A stretch of DNA of 64,000 nucleotides from Planococcus chinensis (GCF_020071995.1 NZ_JABWTK010000003.1:1-64000), one strand, 5' to 3'. Shown: positions 45,700 to 54,352, numbered from the stretch's first letter. The notes: generated by a model from the letters alone, not told the origin. Translations and numbers: made by a program.

Positions 45700-46353
45700 T
45701 CAATTTACAGACAATTCTTCTACGGTGCGGATCCAATTCGACTTCATCAGTTTTGTGGCTTTTTCAATATCTTTATCTTTAAAGGTTTGGATAATTTCAA
45801 TGTGTTCATCCACTGAAGACTGGGTCAAAATCAAAGAATGATGGAAAAAGAGTCTTCTGACATGGGCTTGAAGGCGATTTAATATATTGTCGACATATGG
45901 ATTTTGGGAAGCGGTCACAATATGTTGATGGAATTCTTCATCAATTTTAAGCGCCGAGAAGTTGTCTTTTTCTTCAACAGCTTCAGCAAAGCGTTGGTTT
46001 GTATGTTCCAATAGCTCAATCAACTCGTCATCTGAGTTGGGAATGGCCAGTTCTACGGCTAAGGACTGCAGTGCGGCCAGTGGAGGCAAGAGGATTTTGA
46101 TGTCTTCTTTATCCACTTTTGTGACATGCGTTGCTTTGCCAGGAAACATTTCCACAAATCCTTGGACTTCCAATAGCTGCAAAGCTTCTCTGACTGGGGT
46201 TCTGCTTAGATTAAGGGCTTGTGCAAGCTCCGTATCGACTAGTTTTTCTTCAGGCTGCAATGTACCATCTATAATCCACTGTTGTAGTTGTTCAAATGCG
46301 CTTTCCTTCGCAGTGATGCGAATCGGTTTGGCATGGTTTACTGGAATCGGCAT
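45700..46353 (-). CDS. GntR-family regulator, FadR subfamily (FCD domain)
   Basis: A 217-aa regulator: GntR winged helix-turn-helix (about 12-75, AFEQLQQWIIDGTLQPEEKL then ALNLSRTPVREALQLLEVQG) and an alpha-helical FCD ligand domain (about 90-210). It converges with brnQ. A perfect palindrome upstream of it matches the one at the brnQ promoter, so it probably controls both. Confidence 0.88.
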   Translation of the reverse strand: MPIPVNHAKPIRITAKESAFEQLQQWIIDGTLQPEEKLVDTELAQALNLSRTPVREALQLLEVQGFVEMFPGKATHVTKVDKEDIKILLPPLAALQSLAVELAIPNSDDELIELLEHTNQRFAEAVEEKDNFSALKIDEEFHQHIVTASQNPYVDNILNRLQAHVRRLFFHHSLILTQSSVDEHIEIIQTFKDKDIEKATKLMKSNWIRTVEELSVN

Positions 46354-46391
46354 TGCAGATTCATCCTTTCTATGTCGTGCAGTATAGAATA

Positions 46392-46442
46392 ATTATACCC
46401 TATTTTGTGGAAAAATGAAATATTCTTAATGCAATATATTGC
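46392..46442 (-). promoter_or_regulatory. Promoter region and palindrome of the GntR gene
   Basis: On the minus strand a -10 TATAAT lies at 46397-46392 with a weak -35. The palindrome GCAATATATTGC (46431-46442), preceded by AT to give ATGCAATATATTGC, stands about 32 bp upstream of the -10. Its core is the same as that of the brnQ operator at 44118-44133. Confidence 0.55.
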
Positions 46443-46466
46443 TGGTGTCGGTCTTGACTAGTTTCC

Positions 46467-46491
46467 GTTTTGCTTTTTCTGAATAGGGAAT
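46467..46491 (+). promoter_or_regulatory. Sigma-B-like promoter of the STAS-like gene
   Basis: GTTTTG (46467-46472), 13-bp spacer, GGGAAT (46486-46491), compared with the sigma-B consensus GTTTAA-N12-14-GGGTAT. It stands 32 bases before the start codon with AAAGGAGG between. Confidence 0.4.
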
Positions 46492-46523
46492 AGGAAAATA
46501 AGCTTTTAAAAGGAGGCCATACG

Positions 46524-46880
46524 ATGCTCGCATTTGTACCAAGCAAAGATACCGAAACAATTGCCATGGAGTTTAACGGAAAAGCCACTCGGGAAGATTT
46601 GGAGAAGTTCGACAAAGTCACCCAGGAAAAGTATGGGGAAAAGGGCGGCTTCAATGTATATTTGGTGGTTCATGATTTTGACGGTGCAAGCGCCAAAGCG
46701 ATGTTGGAAGAAATGAAGATTGACGTAAAACGCTGGAGCCAATATCAGAAACTGGCAGTGGTCAGCGATAAAAGCCTGCTCGGGGCGATGGCGGAGTTTG
46801 CCGGTTATTTACCCGGCGTCCAAGCGAAGCATTTCGAAATGGACGAAATGGAAACAGCTTGGGAATGGATTAAGAACTGA
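46524..46880 (+). CDS. SpoIIAA-like STAS domain protein (DUF3478 type)
   Basis: A 118-aa protein of the SpoIIAA-like group: AMEFNGKATREDLEKFDKV at the start and LPGVQAKHFEMDEMETAWEWIKN at the end are typical. It lacks the obvious Ser phosphorylation site of true anti-anti-sigma factors (DGASAKAM region). It may bind lipids or a partner at the membrane. RBS AAAAGGAGG. Single gene. Confidence 0.82.
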   Translation: MLAFVPSKDTETIAMEFNGKATREDLEKFDKVTQEKYGEKGGFNVYLVVHDFDGASAKAMLEEMKIDVKRWSQYQKLAVVSDKSLLGAMAEFAGYLPGVQAKHFEMDEMETAWEWIKN

Positions 46881-46883
46881 TTG

Positions 46884-46913
46884 AAAAGCCTTGCGAACCT
46901 GCAAGGCTTTTTT
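46884..46913 (+). terminator. Terminator after the STAS-like gene
   Basis: Stem AAAAGCCTTGC / GCAAGGCTTTT and T-run. Confidence 0.88.
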
Positions 46914-47011
46914 GCTGGAAGTTGAAGTTCCTTTTGGCGATGGTATGAATAGGGATCGCTTTGTATTAAACTGAAGAGAAGACAAATGTGTTTTAACGGA
47001 TAGGATGAGTG

Positions 47012-48208
47012 ATGATGAGACAAGAAATTACACTAACGGTGACAGATAAAGCGAAAGCAGAATTCCAGCGGGGATTTCCACTGATTGCAAAAGAAGCCCT
47101 TGAAGATGCCGATAAACTTGCTCAAGAAGGAACGATTGTAAACCTGGTGGACAAGCAGGGCAAGTTCCTGGCGAAAGGGTACCACGGCAAACAAAACAAA
47201 GGCTACGGCTGGGTATTAACTCGCAACAAAGACGAAGCGATCAGCCAAGGGTTTATGGAACGCACGTTTTCTGCAGCGATTGACCAGCGGCAAAGCTTTT
47301 TCAACAATCCGGATACAACGGCTTTCCGTGTGTTCAACGGAGAAGGAGATGGCTTCGGCGGTTTGACAATCGACTATTATGCCGGTTTTTATTTGCTGAA
47401 CTGGTATAGCGAAGGCGTGTACAGTTTTAAAGATGAAGTGGTTGCGGCGCTGGAAAATGTCGTAGATGCGAAAGGCATCTACGAGAAAAAGCGTTTTGAT
47501 ACAAAGGGCCAGTACATTGAAGACGATGATTTTGTAACCGGTGAACGCGGGGAGTTCCCATTAATCGTAAAAGAAAACGGCGTGAATTTTGCGGTTTACT
47601 TGAACGACGGGGCGATGACGGGGATCTTTCTGGACCAACGGGATGTCCGGAACGCCATCAAAGAAAAATATGCCAAAGGCAAAACGGTTTTGAACACCTT
47701 CTCTTACACAGGCGCTTTTTCGGTAGCGGCAGCAATCGGTGGTGCAGCAAAAACGACGAGCGTTGATTTGGCGAAGCGCAGTTCAGCGAAAACCATTGAA
47801 CAGTTCAGTGTGAATGGCATCGACTATGAACATCAGGACATTCTTGTCATGGACGTTTTCAATTACTTTAAATACGCGAAACGGAAAGAATTGAAATTCG
47901 ATTTGGTCGTTCTCGATCCGCCAAGTTTTGCGCGTTCAAAAAAATACACATTCAGCACAGCGAAAGACTATACCAACTTGATGAAAGAAGCAATTGCGAT
48001 TACGGAACAAAAGGGCATGATTGTCGCTTCGACCAACAGCGCTTCGTTCGGCATGAAGAAATTTAAGGGCTTTATCGAAAAAGCTTTCAAAGAAGAAGGC
48101 AAGAAATACCGCATTGTTGAGGAATACACGCTCCCTTCTGATTTCCGTGTACGCAAAGAGTTTAAAGAAGGCGATTATTTGAAAGTGTTGTTTGTGGAAT
48201 TGGTTTAA
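47012..48208 (+). CDS. Class I SAM-dependent rRNA methyltransferase (RlmI/YwbD-like)
   Basis: A 398-aa protein: an N-terminal PUA-type RNA-binding domain (about 1-75), a linker, and a Rossmann methyltransferase with MTGIFLDQRDVRN (about 198-210), VLNTFSYTGAFSVAA (about 229-243) and the LDPPSF motif (about 306). RlmI methylates 23S rRNA C1962 in Escherichia coli; the exact target here is inferred. Start may be ATG 47012 or 47015; the difference is one residue. Confidence 0.88.
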   Translation: MMRQEITLTVTDKAKAEFQRGFPLIAKEALEDADKLAQEGTIVNLVDKQGKFLAKGYHGKQNKGYGWVLTRNKDEAISQGFMERTFSAAIDQRQSFFNNPDTTAFRVFNGEGDGFGGLTIDYYAGFYLLNWYSEGVYSFKDEVVAALENVVDAKGIYEKKRFDTKGQYIEDDDFVTGERGEFPLIVKENGVNFAVYLNDGAMTGIFLDQRDVRNAIKEKYAKGKTVLNTFSYTGAFSVAAAIGGAAKTTSVDLAKRSSAKTIEQFSVNGIDYEHQDILVMDVFNYFKYAKRKELKFDLVVLDPPSFARSKKYTFSTAKDYTNLMKEAIAITEQKGMIVASTNSASFGMKKFKGFIEKAFKEEGKKYRIVEEYTLPSDFRVRKEFKEGDYLKVLFVELV

Positions 48209-48252
48209 GGAAAGCATAAAGAATGCAATAAGCGATTGCAGGAGACTGCCTC

Positions 48253-48285
48253 AAACACCTACGGATTTTTTTCCGTAGGTGTTTT
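48253..48285 (+). terminator. Terminator after the methyltransferase gene
   Basis: Stem AAACACCTACGGA / TCCGTAGGTGTTT followed by T-run. Confidence 0.9.
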
Positions 48286-48363
48286 TGTCTTTGTCTGCCG
48301 ATTGCCGGTGAACTGTTCTATAATGGAATTATCTGATTATAATATTTGAAAGGAGGAAATTTA

Positions 48364-49575
48364 ATGGCAAGAGCAATAAGTTCCCCTTTGGCTGGGAATC
48401 CGGTTTACCCGGTTATGTTTGCGATGGGCGCTTGCCATTTGCTGAATGACTCCTTGCAAGCCGTCATCCCGGCAATGTTTCCGATTCTGGAAAAAGACCT
48501 TGGCTTAACGTTCACTCAACTCGGAATGATCGCTTTTGCATTGAACATCGTCGCCTCTTTGCTGCAGCCGGTTGTGGGCTTTATCAGCGACCGCAAACCG
48601 ATGCCGTTCGCTCTGCCGCTTGGCATGACCAGTTCGCTCATCGGCATGGCGGGCCTGGCATTTGCTCCGGAATACTGGATGATTCTCGTGTCGGTGATGT
48701 TCCTGGGGTTCGGTTCAGCCATTTTCCATCCGGAAGGCTCTCGTGTTTCTTATATGGCAGCGGGCACGAGACGGGGTTTGTCGCAGTCGATTTACCAAGT
48801 GGGCGGAAACTCAGGGCAGGCGCTGGCGCCTTTGATCAGCGCATTCATTCTCGTGCCGCTCGGGCAACACGGCGCCGCTTTGTTCTTATTTGTCGCAGCT
48901 CTCGGCATCTTCATTCTTTCCAAAATTTCGTTTTGGTATAAAGAGCAGCTGGCCAAGGAGAAATTGCAAAAAGGCAAAAAGGTTTTGCTGTCTTCGCTGC
49001 CGGAATTGACCAAAAAACAAGTGGGTGTGGCTTTGGCATTGTTGTTGATCATCATTTTTGCCCGCTCATTTTACGTCACCAATATGACCAGTTTTTACAT
49101 TTTTCATTTGATGGATTCATACGGCCTGACGATTCAAACGGGCCAGCTTTACATTTTCTTATTTTTAGCAGTCGGGGCAGCCGGCACGTTCTTCGGCGGA
49201 CCGATGGCGGACAAAATCGGCCGGAAAAACGTGATTGTCTTGTCGATTCTCGTTCCCATCCCCTTGGCGATTGCACTGCCTTATGTACCACTGGTTGTGG
49301 TAGTTATTCTCCTCGCATTGATCGGTTTTTTCATCATGCTGAGCTTCTCGGTAACCGTCGTCTATGCCCAGGAGCTGGTGCCGAGTAAAATTGGTACGAT
49401 GTCCGGACTGACTGTTGGGCTTGCTTTTGGCATGGGCGCAATCGGCGGCGTCGTGATTGGTATTTTAATGGATTACATCGGAGTCTACGAAACGATGGTT
49501 GTCGTCTCGTTCCTGCCGATTATCGGCCTTGTCGGTTTAGGTTTGCCGAAAGACCGCAAAATAACCGCTGCATAA
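48364..49575 (+). CDS. MFS transporter, fosmidomycin-resistance (Fsr) type
   Basis: A 403-aa MFS exporter with twelve helices. ACHLLNDSLQAVIPAMFPILEKDLGLTFTQLGMIAF (about 22-57) and FLGFGSAIFHPEGSRVSYMAAG are hallmarks of the Fsr group. The true substrate is not known. ATG 48364 with AAAGGAGGAAA is chosen over an in-frame ATG at 48346. A GNAT gene follows at 22 bases. Confidence 0.88.
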   Translation: MARAISSPLAGNPVYPVMFAMGACHLLNDSLQAVIPAMFPILEKDLGLTFTQLGMIAFALNIVASLLQPVVGFISDRKPMPFALPLGMTSSLIGMAGLAFAPEYWMILVSVMFLGFGSAIFHPEGSRVSYMAAGTRRGLSQSIYQVGGNSGQALAPLISAFILVPLGQHGAALFLFVAALGIFILSKISFWYKEQLAKEKLQKGKKVLLSSLPELTKKQVGVALALLLIIIFARSFYVTNMTSFYIFHLMDSYGLTIQTGQLYIFLFLAVGAAGTFFGGPMADKIGRKNVIVLSILVPIPLAIALPYVPLVVVVILLALIGFFIMLSFSVTVVYAQELVPSKIGTMSGLTVGLAFGMGAIGGVVIGILMDYIGVYETMVVVSFLPIIGLVGLGLPKDRKITAA

Positions 49576-49597
49576 TCTGACAAAAAGGATGATGAAC

Positions 49598-50158
49598 ATG
49601 GACAAAGCAATTCCTGAAGTTCCCGAAGAAATCCGCACCGAACGTTTATTGATACGCATGCCGAAACCGGGAGACGGAAAAGTGGTGAATTCCGCAATCC
49701 GGGCTTCCATCAAAGAACTGAAAGCGTGGCTGCCTTTTGCCCAGCAGCTGCCTACTGCCGAAGAAACGGAAATCAATACATTGGAAGCGCATCTCAACTT
49801 CTTAAAGCGTGAAAATCTGCGTTATCTTATTTTTAACAAAGAGACAGGCGAGTTTATCGGGTCGAGCGGATTTCATGCGATTGAATGGGATGTGCCGAAG
49901 ATGGAAATCGGCTACTGGATCGATACGCGCTGGAGCGGCTTTGGCTATATGGCAGAAGCGGTATCTGCGCTGTCTGAACTCGCTTTGGATGGGTTCGGGT
50001 GCAAACGCTTGGAAATCAGATGCGATGCTGAAAACGTAAAAAGCCGGGCCATTCCTGAAACCCTTGGCTTTGTTCTGGAAGGCATCTTACATAATGATGA
50101 ACTGTCAGTGGACGGCAAGAATCTGACGGATACGTGCATTTACGCGAAATTCATGTAA
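49598..50158 (+). CDS. GNAT family N-acetyltransferase (RimJ/RimL-like)
   Basis: A 186-aa acetyltransferase: EEIRTERLLIRMPKPGDG at the start, EIGYWIDTRWSGFGYMAEAVSALSELALDGFGCKRLEIRCDAENVKSR in the core (shown in family order) and AIPETLGFVLEG at the end. Start chosen at ATG 49598, nine bases after AAAAAGG; upstream ATGs overlap the RBS. Target unknown. Confidence 0.87.
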   Translation: MDKAIPEVPEEIRTERLLIRMPKPGDGKVVNSAIRASIKELKAWLPFAQQLPTAEETEINTLEAHLNFLKRENLRYLIFNKETGEFIGSSGFHAIEWDVPKMEIGYWIDTRWSGFGYMAEAVSALSELALDGFGCKRLEIRCDAENVKSRAIPETLGFVLEGILHNDELSVDGKNLTDTCIYAKFM

Positions 50159-50203
50159 ATAAGAAAAGAAAGCAGAAATTTAATTTTTAGAATGGAGCTT
50201 TCG

Positions 50204-51946
50204 ATGATGGAAAAAGCACAAGCAACGACAAGCATAAAAACATTTATTTCACTTCTACTTTCGTTAAAGATTCCGAAGTGGGCACTGATTATTGGGTTGG
50301 GTTCAAGCGTTATTACCACGTTAGTGGGACTGGCAGTTCCGCTATTGACCAAGAATTTAGTGGACGGCTTTTCAATTGACGCAATTAGCCCGTGGCTGGT
50401 CGGCGGCTTGGTCGCTGCTTTTATCCTCCAAGCTGTCATCAACGGAATATCGATTTATTTATTAAGTCTGGTCGGTCAAAAAATCGTGGCGAACTTGAGG
50501 AGACGGATGTGGACCCATTTGATCCGGCTGCGGGTTCCGTATTTTGACCAGCAAGCGAGCGGGGAAACGGTCAGCCGTGTCGTTAACGACACGGGGATTG
50601 TCCGCAACTTGATTACCGACCATTTTCCACAGTTCATCACCGGCATCATCTCCATTATCGGAGCGGTCATTATCTTGCTGGTGCTCGATTGGAAAATGAC
50701 GTTGATCATGTTGTTGTCTGTACCGATCACGATTGCCATCATGATTCCGCTCGGGCGCCGGATGGCCAAGATTTCCCGCAGCTTACAGGATGAGACCGCG
50801 GTATTTACCGGCCATGTACAGCAAACGCTGAGCGAAATCCGTTTGATGAAATCTTCAACCGCTGAAAAAGTAGAAGAAGATCGAGGCTTAGGCGGCATTC
50901 AAAAGCTCTTCAAAATCGGATTGAAAGAAGCGAAAATCTATGCGCTTATTGCACCGCTCATGTACACCGTTGTCATGGCGGTCATCGTCCTGATAATCGG
51001 CTACGGCGGCGTGCGGGTGGCAGAAGGAACGATGTCGACAGGTTCGCTGGTGGCGTTTCTTTTGTACCTGTTCCAAATCGTCATGCCGATGACCAGTTTT
51101 GCGCTGTTTTTCACGGAAATTCAAAAAGCGAAAGGAGCCACCGAACGCATTATCGGCATTCTGGATTTGCCGCTTGAAGAAGGGCAGGAAGGTCTTGTAA
51201 TTGATATTGCCAATAAAACCTTGCGGCTTGAAGGAGTGGATTTTGCATATGAACAAGGGGAACTCGTTCTTCGGAATATCACCTTTGAAGCGAATCCGGG
51301 TGAACTGATTGCTTTTGCAGGTCCAAGCGGAGGCGGGAAAACGACCGTTTTCGGTCTGATCGAGCGCTTTTACGAGCCGACTGCCGGAACCATCACCATT
51401 GGGGGCATTTCGATCAACGAATTGTCGATGATTTCCTGGCGCAGCCAAATCGGCTATGTCTCTCAGGAAAGTGCAATGATGGGCGGCACTATCCGGGCAA
51501 ATTTAACATATGGTTTGCCGGATGCCAATCAGATTCCAGATGAGGAGCTGTGGCATGTTGCGCGCATGGCTTATGCCGAAGAATTTATTCAAGGCTTTCC
51601 GGACGGCCTGGATACAGAGGTCGGGGAGCGCGGCGTGAAATTGTCCGGCGGCCAGCGCCAACGGATTGCAATTGCCCGGGCTTTTCTCCGCGATCCGAAA
51701 ATCCTCATGATGGATGAAGCGACTGCGAGCCTCGACAGCCAGTCGGAAGGCATTGTCCAACAGGCTTTAAGCCGCTTGATGGAAGGACGTACAACCTTGG
51801 TGATCGCTCACCGCCTGTCGACCATTGTCGATGCAGACAAAATTGTGTTTATTGAAAAAGGGCATGTAACAGGCGTTGGAACCCACCTCGAACTCAGCCG
51901 TTCCCATGAACTTTACAGCGAATTTGCCGAACAGCAATTAACTTAA
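50204..51946 (+). CDS. Multidrug ABC exporter, fused membrane-ATPase half-transporter (BmrA-like)
   Basis: A 580-aa half-transporter: six helices (about 15-300) and an ATPase domain (about 335-580) with Walker A GPSGGGKT (about 371), signature LSGGQRQR (about 477), Walker B ILMMDEATASLD (about 498) and H-loop AHRLS (about 533). It works as a homodimer like BmrA/LmrA. The RBS GGAG lies six bases before ATG 50204. The MerR regulator of drug-sensing type just downstream fits a drug-export role. Confidence 0.9.
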   Translation: MMEKAQATTSIKTFISLLLSLKIPKWALIIGLGSSVITTLVGLAVPLLTKNLVDGFSIDAISPWLVGGLVAAFILQAVINGISIYLLSLVGQKIVANLRRRMWTHLIRLRVPYFDQQASGETVSRVVNDTGIVRNLITDHFPQFITGIISIIGAVIILLVLDWKMTLIMLLSVPITIAIMIPLGRRMAKISRSLQDETAVFTGHVQQTLSEIRLMKSSTAEKVEEDRGLGGIQKLFKIGLKEAKIYALIAPLMYTVVMAVIVLIIGYGGVRVAEGTMSTGSLVAFLLYLFQIVMPMTSFALFFTEIQKAKGATERIIGILDLPLEEGQEGLVIDIANKTLRLEGVDFAYEQGELVLRNITFEANPGELIAFAGPSGGGKTTVFGLIERFYEPTAGTITIGGISINELSMISWRSQIGYVSQESAMMGGTIRANLTYGLPDANQIPDEELWHVARMAYAEEFIQGFPDGLDTEVGERGVKLSGGQRQRIAIARAFLRDPKILMMDEATASLDSQSEGIVQQALSRLMEGRTTLVIAHRLSTIVDADKIVFIEKGHVTGVGTHLELSRSHELYSEFAEQQLT

Positions 51947-51955
51947 ATTTCATGC

Positions 51956-51986
51956 TTGACCTTGACGTTGCGTAAAGGTATAAAGT
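51956..51986 (+). promoter_or_regulatory. MerR-type promoter and operator
   Basis: -35 TTGACC (51956-51961) with TATAAA (51979-51984) gives a 17-bp spacer; the alternative -10 TAAAGT (51981-51986) gives the 19-bp spacer typical of MerR activation. The palindrome with half sites ACCTTgACG and CGTaAAGGT around TTG covers 51959-51979, as in Mta/TipA-type operators. Confidence 0.72.
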
Positions 51987-52008
51987 GAAGGCATCAGGAG
52001 GTGAGCAA

Positions 52009-52773
52009 ATGGAATACACCGTTCAAAAGCTGGGGAACTTGGCAGGCGTCAGCACGAGGACTTTGCGGTATTACGATGAAATCGGAATTTTAAAGCCGGC
52101 ACGAAAAAATTCAGCGGGATACCGGATCTATAGCCGGCGTGAAGTGGACAAGCTGCAGCAGATCCTCTTTTACCGGGAACTCGGGCTCGATTTGGACAGC
52201 ATCAAGCGGCTTGTCAACGACCCAGCCTTTGATGGGGCTGCAGCGTTAAAGAATCACCGGCTGCAGCTTCTGGAAAAACGCCGCCAGCTCGATCTCTTGA
52301 TCACGAATGTGGAAAAAACCATTTCCGCAGCGGAAGGGGAAATCCAAATGGCTGACAAGGAAAAGTTCGAAGGCTTCAAGAAAAAGTTAGTAGATGACAA
52401 CGAACAGCAATACGGCGAAGAAGTGCGCGCCAAATACGGCAATGACGTGGTCGACCGTTCCAACGCCAAAATGCTGAATATGAGCGAAGCACAGTACGAG
52501 GAATTCACCGGCATCGAAAAAACGCTTATGGAAAAACTGGCAGAAGCCTGTGAAACAGGAGACCCGGCAAGCGGCATTGCCCAACAAACAGCCGATCTCC
52601 ATAGACAATGGCTGAGCTTCACATGGCCAACGTACAGCAAAGAAGCACATGCCGGGCTTGCCGAGATGTATGTAGCAGATGAGCGCTTTGCAGCTTACTA
52701 TAACAAAGTGCATCCAAAAGCAGCAGAGTTCCTGCGGGATGCGATTTTGATCTACACCAGCACAAGCGAATAA
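52009..52773 (+). CDS. MerR-family regulator with TipAS domain (Mta-like)
   Basis: A 254-aa protein: MerR winged HTH (about 1-70, VQKLGNLAGVSTRTLRYYDEIGILKP), a coiled-coil (about 75-110) and the TipAS drug-binding domain (about 120-250, LSFTWPTYSKEAHAGLAEMYVAD). B. subtilis Mta is 257 aa and activates drug exporters and itself. RBS AGGAGGTGAG. It stands 62 bases after the BmrA-like gene and has an operator in that gap, which fits autoregulation. Confidence 0.88.
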   Translation: MEYTVQKLGNLAGVSTRTLRYYDEIGILKPARKNSAGYRIYSRREVDKLQQILFYRELGLDLDSIKRLVNDPAFDGAAALKNHRLQLLEKRRQLDLLITNVEKTISAAEGEIQMADKEKFEGFKKKLVDDNEQQYGEEVRAKYGNDVVDRSNAKMLNMSEAQYEEFTGIEKTLMEKLAEACETGDPASGIAQQTADLHRQWLSFTWPTYSKEAHAGLAEMYVADERFAAYYNKVHPKAAEFLRDAILIYTSTSE

Positions 52774-52784
52774 AGAAAGAAGAA

Positions 52785-53206
52785 AAAGGTTCCAGCCAAA
52801 CGGCTGGAACCTTTGAGCTTGTAGACAAAAGAATTTTTATACTTGAGAGATCAATTGACATACAACTGGACATCCCGAATCCATCGTTTCAGCCGGACGT
52901 GTTCCGCGGGCTCGCGCCGAGCTATCCCGCTGGAGTTGCTTTTCCTCATAAGATGTCTGTTTAAGTTTCAACCCGATTCACCTTCACCATTGAAGCAAAG
53001 AGAGACACCCAACCGGTTCGGCCACGGAGACTCCTGTGGGACAGCGAAAGCTGAAGGCCCCGCAGGAGCAGAGCGACGAGGAGACTGAAGCTGAGCCCAC
53101 GGAAAGCGAAGTGGCCGGTCCGGTTAGCTTTATGTATTGCTATATATTTCATCTAGACTTTGTCTACAGTCTGAAAGGTTCCAGCCAAACGGCTGGAACC
53201 TTTTTT
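52785..53206. repeat. MITE-like repeat element between two copies of a hairpin
   Basis: A 13-bp stem hairpin AAAGGTTCCAGCC-AAAC-GGCTGGAACCTTT stands at 52785-52814 and again at 53174-53203. Just inside each lies an inverted repeat, TGTAGACAAA (52820-52829) and TTTGTCTACA (53159-53168). Between are GC-rich pieces resembling intergenic repeats common in Bacillales: one near 52891-52950 and a longer inverted one near 53021-53115 (GGAGACTCCTGTGGGA, GACGAGGAGACTGAAG). There is no coding gene. Seems to be a non-coding mobile repeat. Confidence 0.6.
53174..53206 (+). terminator. Terminator of the MerR gene (second hairpin copy)
   Basis: The hairpin AAAGGTTCCAGCC / GGCTGGAACCTTT here is followed by TTT and more T, six in all. 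The first copy at 52785 lacks this T-run. Confidence 0.78.
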
Positions 53207-53276
53207 CAATGTAATCCGGCTTTACAAACTCTTAACAGGAATTTACATATTTAAAATAAGAATCGATCATTTAGTT

Positions 53277-53285
53277 TGCTATACT
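53277..53285 (+). promoter_or_regulatory. Extended -10 of the first phosphatase gene
   Basis: TGCTATACT, extended -10, 56 bases before the start codon. The second paralogue has the matching TGCTATAAT at a similar distance. Confidence 0.5.
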
Positions 53286-53340
53286 CAAGGTGACTAAAGT
53301 ACGGAACGGAAAATTGCTTCATTCAAAAGGAGAGATTTGC

Positions 53341-54192
53341 ATGCTGGAAAGAAAAAAGGAACCACTTGTTTCTGTTAAAGTCATGTCATTTAATATCGCT
53401 CACGGCTTAGGAATGAACGGGATTGTGGATTTGGAAAAAACGGCAAGCATCATTGAAGATTCCTGTGCACAGATCATCGCTTTGCAGGAAGTGGACCGCT
53501 GCTTTTCGGAGCGCAGCGCTTTTGTGGACCAAGTGGAATGGCTCAGCGGCAGATTGGGTATGCAGGCGGTATTTGGAGCCAACCTCGACTTGGAACCATT
53601 AGAAACGGACCGACCGCGGCGCCAATACGGCAATGCCATTTTAAGCAAACATCCGATCAAATACTCGGAAAATCATTTATTGACCCAAGTGCTGACTGAT
53701 TTCGGCAAGAACGAGCAGCGCGGCATTTTGGAAGCAGTGATTGAAATTAGAGGAAATCTCATTACAGTGTATAACACGCACCTTGCATTAGAAGAGGAAG
53801 AGTTGAAAGTCAGCATTGGCGAATTGCTTGGCATCATAGAAAAGCGCAGTTTTCCCCGAATTGTGCTGGGGGATTTCAACGCACCTCCACGGGATGGACA
53901 GATCAAAAGATTGAACCGTCATTTAAGCGATGCCTTTTTGAAATTGAAAAGAGGAGACGCTTATACGTACCCGGCGCCTTATCAAAATGCTGAAACAGGC
54001 GAAAACCTCAAGCCTGTAACTCGCATTGATTATATTTTTGCTGATCCTGAACTGAATCCCGTGCAAGTAGCGGTTATGGAAACAGATGTTTCCGACCATT
54101 TGCCGATTGCCGCAGACTTTATTGTCGCACCGGCTCAAAATCCACTGCAGAAATCGGCACAGACTGCTTTCCCGGAAGTCATAGTTTCTTAA
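53341..54192 (+). CDS. Endonuclease/exonuclease/phosphatase family protein, copy 1
   Basis: A 283-aa metal-dependent EEP-fold phosphodiesterase: MSFNIAHGLG (about 17-26), IIALQEVDR (about 48-56), a GDFNAPP motif (about 178), RIDYIF (about 224) and SDHLPIAADF (about 252-261). All catalytic Asn, Glu, Asp, His positions are kept. There is no signal peptide, so it is cytoplasmic. Substrate unknown (nucleic acid, phospholipid head group or sugar phosphate). ATG 53341 after AAAAGGAGAG. Paralogue of the next gene. Confidence 0.87.
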   Translation: MLERKKEPLVSVKVMSFNIAHGLGMNGIVDLEKTASIIEDSCAQIIALQEVDRCFSERSAFVDQVEWLSGRLGMQAVFGANLDLEPLETDRPRRQYGNAILSKHPIKYSENHLLTQVLTDFGKNEQRGILEAVIEIRGNLITVYNTHLALEEEELKVSIGELLGIIEKRSFPRIVLGDFNAPPRDGQIKRLNRHLSDAFLKLKRGDAYTYPAPYQNAETGENLKPVTRIDYIFADPELNPVQVAVMETDVSDHLPIAADFIVAPAQNPLQKSAQTAFPEVIVS

Positions 54193-54285
54193 TCGCTTTA
54201 GGGATGGCATAAATAGGAATAATTTTGATGTTCAAAAATTAGATGAAAATAGCGCGCATAAATAACTGCTTTTGTAACAGAAAAT

Positions 54286-54294
54286 TGCTATAAT
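54286..54294 (+). promoter_or_regulatory. Extended -10 of the second phosphatase gene
   Basis: TGCTATAAT, extended -10, 59 bases before the start codon, like that of the first paralogue. Confidence 0.55.
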
Positions 54295-54352
54295 CAATGC
54301 ATCTATTATCCTTCGCCATGGACTCGGTTCATATTAAAAGGAGATGTTTTTT

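Noticed and set aside
46392-46403. Sigma-B -10 GGGTAT before the GntR gene on the minus strand
   Set aside because: No GTTT-type -35 at 12-14 bp; TATAAT of a sigma-A promoter overlaps it.
52785-52814. First hairpin copy as an independent terminator of the MerR gene
   Set aside because: The stem is followed by CTTTGAGC with no T-run; the second copy at 53174-53206 has the T-run.
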